Part shown: in pieces, positions 1 through 6,408 of the stretch
Numbering within the stretch: the stretch's first letter is position 1
Layout of the letters: every line of letters starts with the position of its first letter
Source: DATLZB01 sp035574175
Lineage (GTDB): Bacteria; Pseudomonadota; Alphaproteobacteria; Rhizobiales; Hyphomicrobiaceae
DNA: 7,753 bases
Reading direction: 5' to 3'
NCBI GenBank assembly: GCA_035574175.1
Contig: DATLZB010000139.1
Span: forward strand, 1-7,753
Notes under the pieces: generated by a model
What the model saw: only the letters and a program-made list of their open reading frames with translations
Told to the model about the DNA's origin: nothing
Database searches by the model: none
Made by a program: the position numbers and the translations under genes

Positions 1-1
1 C

Positions 2-655
2 CGCCTCACCCGGCCCGCGCTGGTCGAGCTTGCTCGCCACATTCGTGAGCTCGGCGCCGATGCGGGTACCCACGTCATCGTAATCAAGTCGCGCGGGGAA
101 ACCTTCTGCGGCGGCCGCGACGCCAGGGGCGAAGATCGCTCGGGACTGTCCGCCTACGAGATTCGCAAGACGATGGACGCGATCCTCGGCGTCTATGAGG
201 CGATCAACGCCGCGCCGGTGCCCGTAATCGCGCTCGTCCAGGGACCCGGTCTCGGCTTCGGTGCGGCGCTTGCCGGCGGGTGCGACATTACTCTGGCTTC
301 CGACAAGGCGCGCTTTGCCTTCAACGAGATCAAGCACGGCACCCCGCCGACGCTGGCCATGTCCGCCGTGCTTCGCAAGGTACCCGCGAAGGCACTGACC
401 TATCTTATCTACTCGGGGGCCGAGATCGACGCCAAGGAAGCGCTCGCCTTCGGTCTGGTGAGCAAGGTCGTTCCTGCCTCTGAGTTCGCCGCCGAAACGG
501 CGGCCTTTGTGAGCGAGCTTGCCGGTCGTCCGCGCCTGGTGCTCGAGACGATCAAGAAGTTTCAGAACAACGCGACCGGGCTCTCGGCGGCGATGGCATC
601 CGAGTATGCCGGGACGCTGTTGGCCCTCGTGCGCGCCCCAAAACCCAGAGGCTGA
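2..655 (+). CDS. Enoyl-CoA hydratase/isomerase (crotonase) family protein, 5'-truncated
   Basis: The reading frame is open from base 2 to a TGA at 653-655, giving 217 visible residues. The family is usually about 260 long, so some 40 N-terminal residues and the start codon lie left of the window. An internal ATG at 173 is not the start, because clear family sequence precedes it. Visible crotonase features are the first oxyanion-hole segment FCGGRD (visible residues 35-40), the second glycine-rich segment GPGLGFGAALAGGCDI, and the downstream AFGLVSKVVP stretch. Crotonases use two loops to stabilise a CoA-thioester enolate, and hydratases add two acidic residues. Here the residue matching the second glutamate is kept (FNEIKHG, visible residue 109), but the first is replaced by alanine. 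It is probably a cytosolic acyl-CoA enzyme, but hydration is not assured. The next gene follows after 9 bases, so it is likely co-transcribed. The family call is secure; the substrate is unknown. Confidence 0.92.
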   Translation, partial: RLTRPALVELARHIRELGADAGTHVIVIKSRGETFCGGRDARGEDRSGLSAYEIRKTMDAILGVYEAINAAPVPVIALVQGPGLGFGAALAGGCDITLASDKARFAFNEIKHGTPPTLAMSAVLRKVPAKALTYLIYSGAEIDAKEALAFGLVSKVVPASEFAAETAAFVSELAGRPRLVLETIKKFQNNATGLSAAMASEYAGTLLALVRAPKPRG

Positions 656-664
656 GCAACGAGT

Positions 665-1462
665 ATGCGTTTTCGGCTGCAATCTGGATTGAGCCTGCGC
701 TACAAAACCCGTGGTGCTGGCCGCACGGTTGTGCTGCTCCATCCCGTCGCCATGCGCGCCGAATTCTGGGATCCGGTGATTGCCGAACTCGAAAGCGACG
801 TTCGCCTGATTGCCATCGACATTCGTGGCCATGGCGAGAGCGACGTCCCGGACCGGCCCTTCTCGCTCGACGAGCTGACCGCGGATGTGATCGAGCTGGT
901 TCGCGCCGTGGGGTCTCCGCCGTGCGTAATGGTCGGCTGCTCGATGGGCGTGATGATCGCGAACTGGGTGGCCGTGAAGGCGCCGGAGCTGGTGCGGGCG
1001 CTCGTCCTCTCCAACGCCACCCACACGCGGACTGAGAAGGGCAGGGCGGCGCTCCAGCAGCGAGCCGACGCTGCGCTCAACGGCATGCCCGCGGTGCTTG
1101 AGGGCACGCTTTCACGCTGGTTCAGTCCGCAGTTCATGGCGCTGAACGCCGACGTGGTGGCGAAGGTGCGCGCCTGGTTTCTCGACAACGATCCGGTTGT
1201 GCACTGCTGGTCCTGGCTTTGCATGCGTGATCGCGACTACGGTGACAAGCTGGCCGGCATCAGGGTACCCGTGCTGGCGATCGCCGGCTCGAACGACGAC
1301 TCGGCCACGCCTTCGATCGTGAAGGAGATGTCGCAGGTTTTTCCACGCGGCTCCTTTTACCTGATGGAGGGGGTCGGCCATTTTGCACCGTTGGAGAACC
1401 CGCGGCTCTATGCTCGTGTACTCCGCGACTTCATCAAGGGACTGGCGGACGAGAACACGTAA
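665..1462 (+). CDS. Alpha/beta hydrolase, 3-oxoadipate enol-lactonase (PcaD)-like
   Basis: This is a 265-residue alpha/beta hydrolase of normal single-domain length. The N-terminal HP motif (His26-Pro27) forms the oxyanion region, and RGHGES follows at 54-59. The nucleophile elbow GCSMG places the catalytic serine at Ser93. The acid is probably Asp212 (DSATP), and the histidine is His239 in GVGHF. Several features resemble 3-oxoadipate enol-lactonases in particular: LVLSNA after the elbow, RWFSP in the cap, and MRDRDY before the acid strand. PcaD-type enzymes hydrolyse an enol-lactone in the beta-ketoadipate pathway. A related possibility is an N-formylmaleamate deformylase-like amidase (NicD), given the NicX-like gene nearby. 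No signal peptide is visible, so it is cytosolic. The ATG lies 9 bases after the upstream stop with only a weak AGAGG 13 bases before it, suggesting coupled translation. The fold and triad are confident; the substrate is inference. Confidence 0.9.
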   Translation: MRFRLQSGLSLRYKTRGAGRTVVLLHPVAMRAEFWDPVIAELESDVRLIAIDIRGHGESDVPDRPFSLDELTADVIELVRAVGSPPCVMVGCSMGVMIANWVAVKAPELVRALVLSNATHTRTEKGRAALQQRADAALNGMPAVLEGTLSRWFSPQFMALNADVVAKVRAWFLDNDPVVHCWSWLCMRDRDYGDKLAGIRVPVLAIAGSNDDSATPSIVKEMSQVFPRGSFYLMEGVGHFAPLENPRLYARVLRDFIKGLADENT

Positions 1463-1536
1463 CGGCACAGCGCAGCACAGCGGGCTGGTGTGCGCAGGTT
1501 GCACCTTGCACATGAATTGAGGATCGGGAGGACGAA

Positions 1537-3231
1537 ATGCTTCAGAAGGCGGACGGCCAATCCAGCGCCCGGCAGAAGCCGGTGCTCGACTTCCAGGACC
1601 ATCTGGCCCAGCTCGATGCGGCGGGCCTCCTCGTCAAAGTCGATCGGCCGATCAACAAGGACACCGAGCTGCATCCACTCGTCCGCTGGCAATTCATCGG
1701 AGGCATTCCCGAGGACGAGCGCAAGGCCTTCATCTTCACCAATGTCGTCGATTCCAAGGGCAGGAAGTACGACATGCCCGTGGTGCTGGGCGCGCTCGCG
1801 GCCTCCGCGCGCATCTACGCCATGGGCATGGGCTGTGCCGTATCCGAGATCGGCGATGCGTGGCTCGCCGCCATCGCCAACCCGATCCCGCCGCGGGTGG
1901 TGGACAGCGGGCCGGTGCACGACGTGGTGATCAGCGGGGATGATTTAAAGAAACCCGGCGGCGGCCTTGCGCGGCTCCCCGTGCCCGTCTCTACGCCGGG
2001 CTTCGATTCCGCACCCTACCTGACCGCAACGCTCTGCATCACCAAAGATCCTGAGAGCGGCATCCACAACATGGGCATGTACCGCGCCGCCCTCAAGGCC
2101 ACTGATCGCATGGTCGTGCGCATGGGCGCCCGCCCTGGCGGCGCCGGCGGCTGGCTGCATTGGCTCAAGGCGCGCGAGCGCGGCGAGAACCTTCCGATCG
2201 CCATCGCGCTGGGCGCGGCACCGGTCGTCGCCTTCACCTCGCCCCAGAAGCTGCCGGTCGATCTCGACGAGTTTGCGGTCGCCGGCGGTCTGGCCGGCGA
2301 CGCCATCGATGTCGTCAAGTGCAGGACCATCGATCTTCTGGGTCCCGCCAATGCCGAGATCGTCATCGAGGGTCTCATCGACCCGAACGTGCTCGAGCCT
2401 GAGGCGCCCTTCGGCGAGAGCAACGGTTACGTGGCGCTTGAGGCCTTCAACATGCCGATGCAGGTGACGGCGATCACCCACAAGAAGAAGCCGGTGTTCA
2501 GCGCCATCATCAGCCAGGTGACGCCGAGCGAATCGAGCGCAATCAAGCGCGTCGCCTACGAGCCGCTGTTCCTCAATCACCTGCGCAACACGATGGGCAT
2601 TAAGGGCGTGAAGCGCGTGGTGCTGCACGAGCCGCTGACCAACCTGCGCCCGGTGGTGTTCGTCCAGTACGAGTACGGAACGAGCAAGGCCGAGATCTGG
2701 CGCGGGCTTTACGGCGCCACATCCTTCCTCTCTGGTATCGGCAAGATCACCATCGCGGTGAGCGACGACATCGACCCCACCTCGGTGGACGCGGTGCTCT
2801 GGTCGCTGGCCTACCGGTCGAGGCCGGCCGAGGACGTCCACGTGCTTCCCTACCGCAACCGCGTGCAGGGCGCACACTACGGCCCCAACCCGACCGATTC
2901 CTGCCTGCTCATCGACGCCACCCGGAAATATCCGATGCCGCCGCTTGCCTTGCCGGCCAAGCCGTTCATGGAGAACGCCTACCGGATCTGGCAGGAGCTC
3001 GGGCTTCCCCCCGTGAAGCAGACGCCGCCCTGGCACGGATACACGCTGGGCGATTGGAGCGAGACCTGGCAACGCTTCGCCGACCGGACGGCTGCCGGCG
3101 ACTGGGAGGAGAACGGCAAGGAGACGCTTGCCCGCCAGCGCACCGGCCTCGAAGCGGAGACCTCGGTCAAGCGCGTCGAGGGCGACCCCGTGCAACAGGA
3201 GATCGCCAAGGCCGCGCGGCGCACGCGATGA
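1537..3231 (+). CDS. UbiD-family prenylated-FMN-dependent decarboxylase
   Basis: This 564-residue protein belongs to the UbiD family of reversible (de)carboxylases acting on aromatic, heteroaromatic or alpha,beta-unsaturated acids with prenylated FMN. The residues expected from characterised members such as Aspergillus Fdc1 are in place. The metal and phosphate ligands match Asn178, His208 and Glu274 (in NAEIVIEG). The catalytic arginine matches Arg183, five residues after the Asn (NMGMYR). The glutamate pair is Glu289 and Glu294 in EAPFGESNGY. An acidic VSDDIDP stretch follows at 408-414. It is longer than typical UbiD (about 490-500), mainly from a C-terminal tail that starts with a WHGYTLGDW segment. 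The start is well set by a strong GGAGGA (1527-1532) four bases before the ATG. A 74-base gap separates it from the hydrolase. The UbiX prenyltransferase that makes the cofactor is not in the window. The family is certain; the substrate cannot be read from sequence, and ubiquinone synthesis is unlikely in this context. Confidence 0.95.
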   Translation: MLQKADGQSSARQKPVLDFQDHLAQLDAAGLLVKVDRPINKDTELHPLVRWQFIGGIPEDERKAFIFTNVVDSKGRKYDMPVVLGALAASARIYAMGMGCAVSEIGDAWLAAIANPIPPRVVDSGPVHDVVISGDDLKKPGGGLARLPVPVSTPGFDSAPYLTATLCITKDPESGIHNMGMYRAALKATDRMVVRMGARPGGAGGWLHWLKARERGENLPIAIALGAAPVVAFTSPQKLPVDLDEFAVAGGLAGDAIDVVKCRTIDLLGPANAEIVIEGLIDPNVLEPEAPFGESNGYVALEAFNMPMQVTAITHKKKPVFSAIISQVTPSESSAIKRVAYEPLFLNHLRNTMGIKGVKRVVLHEPLTNLRPVVFVQYEYGTSKAEIWRGLYGATSFLSGIGKITIAVSDDIDPTSVDAVLWSLAYRSRPAEDVHVLPYRNRVQGAHYGPNPTDSCLLIDATRKYPMPPLALPAKPFMENAYRIWQELGLPPVKQTPPWHGYTLGDWSETWQRFADRTAAGDWEENGKETLARQRTGLEAETSVKRVEGDPVQQEIAKAARRTR

Positions 3232-3292
3232 GCGCCGCTCGCATTTTTCCGGGAGCCGGCGACTAACCCTCACGTTCTGAACGGAGCTGCGG

Positions 3293-3844
3293 ATGGCGCG
3301 CGTGCCGCTTTGCACGGCAGAAGACCTGCCCGAGGGTTATCGCGACCTCTTCGAGCGCACCGAACGCAGCCGCTCTCTGCCGCTGAGCAATCTCGTGCGC
3401 GCGCTCGCCCACATCCCGCTCGTTCTCGAGCACCGCACCGCCTACAGCAACAGCCTGCGCCAGCATACCAAGCTGCCGCGCCGCGACTGCGAGCTTGCCA
3501 TCCTGGCGGTCGGCCATTTCACCGGATGCCGCTATGAGTTCCTGCACCATGTCAAGCCCGCGATCGCCGCCGGCCTGCGCCGTGAGCAGATCCGGGCCCT
3601 CGCGGATTTCCAGACCTCGCCGGAATTCGACGAGCGCGAGCGGGCCATCGTGCGCTACGCCTACGAGGCCACGGTCAACATCAAGGTGAGCGACGACACC
3701 TGGAACGCCGTGGCCTCTCATCTTGAGCGCAACCTGTTGCTTGAGCTGGTGCTGATCGTTGCCTGGTACAACCAGACAGTGCGGGTGGTAGAGCCGCTGC
3801 AGATCGACCTTGAGGACCGTTACAGGGACATGGAGCTGCCGTGA
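3293..3844 (+). CDS. Carboxymuconolactone decarboxylase (CMD)/AhpD-like protein
   Basis: This is a 183-residue, all-helical protein of the CMD/AhpD-like superfamily. The core is at about residues 65-95: CELAILAVGHFTGCRYEF, then HHVKPAIAAGL, the typical helix pair whose glutamate and histidines (Glu82, His85, His86) form the active-site cluster. It has a lone Cys79 and lacks the redox CxxC of AhpD, so a peroxidase role is unlikely. Family members act as gamma-carboxymuconolactone decarboxylases (PcaC), or are uncharacterised lactone or hydroperoxide enzymes. PcaC is shorter (about 130 residues), so this is a relative rather than a clear orthologue. The ATG has GGAG (3283-3286) six bases upstream. 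The gene lies 61 bases after the UbiD gene and overlaps the CoA-transferase start by four bases. Sharing an operon with a PcaD-like hydrolase suggests a lactone-handling step, which is inference. Confidence 0.85.
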   Translation: MARVPLCTAEDLPEGYRDLFERTERSRSLPLSNLVRALAHIPLVLEHRTAYSNSLRQHTKLPRRDCELAILAVGHFTGCRYEFLHHVKPAIAAGLRREQIRALADFQTSPEFDERERAIVRYAYEATVNIKVSDDTWNAVASHLERNLLLELVLIVAWYNQTVRVVEPLQIDLEDRYRDMELP

Positions 3845-5055
3845 AAGGAAGAGGAAAGCCGCCTCGGCCGACTGCAACAAGCTATCCGAAGTCCTCTACC
3901 GCTCTTGAAGGCCTCGTCGTGCTCGATCTCACCCATGTACGTGCCGGGCCGGTCTGCGTGCGCCAGCTTGCCGATTGGGGCGCCAACGTCATCCGCATCG
4001 AGCGTCCGGGGCATTTGGACGACTTCTCCGCCCGGAGCGACTCCGACTTCATCAACCGGCACCGGAACAAGCGTTCGGTCAGCATCAACCTCCGCGACTC
4101 GGCCGGGCGCGAGGTGCTGTTGAAGCTCGCGCGCCGTGCCGATGTTCTCGTCGAGAACTTTCGTCCCGATGTGAAGCATCGCCTTGGCATCGACTACGAG
4201 ACATTGAAGGTGGTCAATCCGCGCCTCGTCTATGTCAGCATCTCGGCATTCGGCCAGGATGGGCCCTATCGCGACCGGCCGGGAGTGGACCAGATAATCC
4301 AGGGGATGAGCGGTTTGATGTCGATCACCGGGGAGCCCGACCGTGAGCCGATGCGCGTCGGCTTTCCCATCAGTGACGTCATCGCCGGGCTGTGTGCGGC
4401 TCTCGGTATTTTCGTCGCCCTCATAGAGCGGCAGAAATCCGGAGAGGGCCAGTGGGTGCAGACCTCGCTGCTCGAAGCACAGATGTTCGCTCTCGACCTG
4501 CAGGCGGCGCGCTACCTGGTCGATGGAGTTGTGGCCCAACGGGTTGGCAACGAGCACCCGACCGGTGTGCCGACCAACACCTATCGCACGAAGGACGGCT
4601 ACATAAACGTCGCCCCGATCCCGGCCATGTGGCCGCGGTTTTGCCGCGCGCTGGGCCGCGAGGACCTGATCGATCATCCCGACTACAGCACCCGAGAACG
4701 CCGCCGCAAGCATCGGGTGGAGGTCAACGCACTCGTTCAAGAGATCATTGCACAGATGGACAGTAAGACGGCGATCGCGCGGCTGATGCAGCATGAGATT
4801 CCCTGCGGTCCGATCTACACGATCGGCGAGGCCTTCGAGGATCCACAGGCGAAACACTTGGCGCTCAGTCAGACCGTGACCAAGGACGGCAGGGAGCTTG
4901 CGCTGCCGCGCCAGCCCTTCACGTTGAGCCGCACGCCGAGCAGGCTCGCGTCCGGCCCGCCGGAGTTCGCCGAGCACACGCGCGAGGTGCTTGCCGAGTT
5001 CGGTTTTTCGCCGAACGACATCGAAGAGCTCGCCGCCAGGGGTGCGATCCAGTGA
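3841..5055 (+). CDS. CaiB/BaiF family (class III) CoA-transferase
   Basis: This 404-residue protein is a class III CoA-transferase, which moves CoA between carboxylic acids through an enzyme-bound aspartyl thioester and works as an interlocked dimer. The N-terminal signature starts near residue 21 (LEGLVVLDLTHVRAGP), followed by LADWGANVIRIERPG. Further family segments are NKRSVSINLRDSAGREVL, DVLVENFRPDV, and YVSISAFGQDGPY. The catalytic aspartate is probably Asp150 in PGVDQIIQGMSGLMSITG. GEGQWVQTSLLEAQ and the C-terminal CGPIYTIGEAFEDPQ are also typical. The first 20 residues are a basic, proline-containing extension not usual for the family. The GTG start overlaps the previous stop (GTGA) and has GGAG (3832-3835) five bases upstream, supporting coupled translation. 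In this operon it probably activates the acid substrate or an intermediate from a donor such as succinyl-CoA; donor and acceptor are unknown. Confidence 0.94.
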   Translation: MKGRGKPPRPTATSYPKSSTALEGLVVLDLTHVRAGPVCVRQLADWGANVIRIERPGHLDDFSARSDSDFINRHRNKRSVSINLRDSAGREVLLKLARRADVLVENFRPDVKHRLGIDYETLKVVNPRLVYVSISAFGQDGPYRDRPGVDQIIQGMSGLMSITGEPDREPMRVGFPISDVIAGLCAALGIFVALIERQKSGEGQWVQTSLLEAQMFALDLQAARYLVDGVVAQRVGNEHPTGVPTNTYRTKDGYINVAPIPAMWPRFCRALGREDLIDHPDYSTRERRRKHRVEVNALVQEIIAQMDSKTAIARLMQHEIPCGPIYTIGEAFEDPQAKHLALSQTVTKDGRELALPRQPFTLSRTPSRLASGPPEFAEHTREVLAEFGFSPNDIEELAARGAIQ

Positions 5056-5489
5056 GCGGCGAAGAGACATCGAGAACGCCACCGGCGGGAGTCCGGACGG
5101 AGATGAGCGAGATCACGCCTTTCGCGCGCCATCTGGGCGTTACCAGGATCGCGGCCGCGGACGGTCGCTCGGAGGTAGAACTCGAGCTTGCCGCGGCGAC
5201 GCGCAACCAGAAGGGCGACGCCCACGGCGGCGTGATCGCGGCACTCATGGATATTGCCATGACGCGAGCCGTGCGGTCCGCCGATCCCGGCGCCTGGGGC
5301 CTTTCCACCATCAGCATGACCGTCAATTATCTCGCACCCGGACGCGGCGCGCTCGCTGCACGCGGGCGTCTGGTGCGCGCAGGCACGACCATTGCGGTCG
5401 GCGAAGCCGAGGTCGAAGGCGCGGACGGGGCGCAGGTCGCGCGCGCGAGCGGGATTTTTCGCATCATCAGGAATGCCCCCGCGCCCTAG
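5052..5489 (+). CDS. PaaI-like hotdog-fold acyl-CoA thioesterase
   Basis: This 145-residue single-hotdog-domain protein resembles PaaI-type acyl-CoA thioesterases. The signature is NQKGDAHGGVIAALMD at residues 52-67, with Asn52, His58-Gly59-Gly60 and the likely catalytic Asp67. Strand segments STISMTVNYLAPG and RLVRAGTTIAVGEAEVEG follow, then VARASGIFRII near the C-terminus. Such enzymes hydrolyse (hydroxy)aryl- or other acyl-CoA and often free trapped CoA in aromatic catabolic pathways. The GTG at 5052 overlaps the CoA-transferase stop (GTGA), with AGGGG (5038-5042) upstream. An in-frame ATG at 5103 with an adjacent GGAG is a weaker alternative that would give 128 residues, because its spacing is too short. 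Being coupled to the CoA-transferase suggests an editing role for dead-end thioesters. The family is confident; the substrate is unknown. Confidence 0.88.
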   Translation: MSGEETSRTPPAGVRTEMSEITPFARHLGVTRIAAADGRSEVELELAAATRNQKGDAHGGVIAALMDIAMTRAVRSADPGAWGLSTISMTVNYLAPGRGALAARGRLVRAGTTIAVGEAEVEGADGAQVARASGIFRIIRNAPAP

Positions 5490-5506
5490 CAGATTGCCCC
5501 CGCGCC
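5474..5506 (+). repeat. 12-base direct repeat flanking the thioesterase stop codon
   Basis: TGCCCCCGCGCC occurs at 5474-5485 and again, identically, at 5495-5506, a period of 21 bases (seven codons). The TAG stop of the thioesterase (5487-5489) lies between the copies, so the same Ala-Pro-Ala-Pro residues would recur in frame after the stop. It is most simply a small local duplication; no function is evident. Confidence 0.7.
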
Positions 5507-5562
5507 AGCCTGTGCGCCGTTCATTCGATCCCAAAGCATGCATACGACAGGTCGCAAACAGC

Positions 5563-6360
5563 ATGATCAAGCTCAGCACCGACAAGATGCTCGCCGAAAA
5601 GGACGGTCCGATCGGCTGGATGATCTTCAACAATCCGGCACGCCGGAATGCCGTCTCCCACGAGATGCGGCTCGCGGTCATGGAGATTCTGGACGATTTC
5701 TCGCAGGACGACAGCATCCGCGTTATCGTGATGAAGGGGGCGGGCGACAAGGCGTTCGTGTCCGGTGCCGACATTTCTCAATTCGAGGGCACTCGAGTCA
5801 CGCCGCAGGACCGAAAGCACTACGGCGCCATCTCCAGGAAGGTGCAGGAGCGCTACGCCACGCTAGAGAAGCCGTTGATCGCCATGATCCAAGGCTTCTG
5901 TCTGGGCGGTGGTCTGCGCACCGCACTCAATGCCGACATCCGTATCGCATCGCACGACGCCCAGTTCGGCGTCCCGGCGGGGCGCCTGGGGATCGCCTAC
6001 GATTTCGACAGCGTGCGCAAGCTCGTCGAGGCAGTCGGCCAGTCGCGCGCCAAGGAGATCCTGCTTACCGCGCGTCGCTACGGTGCCGAGGAAGCGCTGC
6101 GCATGGGGCTGGTCAATCAGGTTGTACCGCGTGCCGAGCTGGAGAGCACCGTGCGGAGAACCGCGTTGACGATCGCCGAGAACGCGCCGCTCAGCGCGCG
6201 CGCCGCCAAGGTGGTGGTGGCGGAGATCGCGAAAGACCCCCAAGAGCGCGATCTGGGCCGTTGCGCCGAGGCGATCGAGGCCTGCTTTGCGAGTCAGGAC
6301 TACGCGGAAGGCCGCCGCGCGTTCATGGCGAAGCGAAAGCCCGTATTCACGGGTCGCTAA
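5563..6360 (+). CDS. Enoyl-CoA hydratase/isomerase (crotonase) family protein lacking both catalytic glutamates
   Basis: This is a 265-residue crotonase of full family length. The first oxyanion-hole segment is FVSGADI (66-72), and the second is MIQGFCLGGGLRTAL (108-122) with NADIRIAS after it. FGVPAGRLGIAY (135-146) and EEALRMGLVNQVVP (176-189) are also typical. Relative to the classical rat mitochondrial hydratase, the two catalytic glutamates correspond to Arg119 and Ala139. The oxyanion loops are kept, so it should bind and polarise an acyl-CoA, but simple syn-hydration is doubtful. Isomerisation, decarboxylation, dehalogenation or C-C hydrolysis are open options. The ATG at 5563 was chosen over upstream in-frame codons because it gives the normal family N-terminus; its ribosome site is weak (AGG about 12 bases upstream). 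It follows the thioesterase by 73 bases and closes the plus-strand run, converging on the NicX-like gene. Confidence 0.92.
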   Translation: MIKLSTDKMLAEKDGPIGWMIFNNPARRNAVSHEMRLAVMEILDDFSQDDSIRVIVMKGAGDKAFVSGADISQFEGTRVTPQDRKHYGAISRKVQERYATLEKPLIAMIQGFCLGGGLRTALNADIRIASHDAQFGVPAGRLGIAYDFDSVRKLVEAVGQSRAKEILLTARRYGAEEALRMGLVNQVVPRAELESTVRRTALTIAENAPLSARAAKVVVAEIAKDPQERDLGRCAEAIEACFASQDYAEGRRAFMAKRKPVFTGR

Positions 6361-6370
6361 AGTTCAATCG

Positions 6371-6393
6371 CCGGTCGTCCCCAAGCGACCCGG
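6371..6393. terminator. Weak hairpin between convergent genes, possible terminator
   Basis: CCGGTCG (6371-6377) pairs with CGACC-GG (6386-6393, one bulged C) around an eight-base loop, in the 48 bases between the two convergent stop codons. There is no T-run after the stem in either direction, so it does not meet the intrinsic-terminator pattern. The position is right but the support is weak. Confidence 0.3.
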
Positions 6394-6408
6394 GCCAAAA
6401 AGCAGCCA

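Noticed and set aside
1465..1511. Short repeats in the gap before the UbiD gene (GCACAGCG twice, TTGCAC twice) that might be an operator or internal promoter
   Set aside because: The repeats are only 6-8 bases, with no convincing -35/-10 pair or long palindrome. They are compatible with chance.
1945..3315. 456-codon open frame on the minus strand opposite the UbiD gene
   Set aside because: Long antisense frames are expected in high-G+C coding DNA. The translation is Arg/His/Gly-rich with no recognisable domain, while the plus strand encodes a clear UbiD protein.
3820..5082. 420-codon open frame on the minus strand opposite the CoA-transferase gene
   Set aside because: Antisense shadow of a clearly recognised gene; no domain is recognisable in its translation.
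5392..5562. Upstream in-frame extension of the second crotonase overlapping the thioesterase gene
   Set aside because: The extension is Arg/Pro-rich shadow sequence. The ATG at 5563 gives the normal crotonase N-terminus and length.
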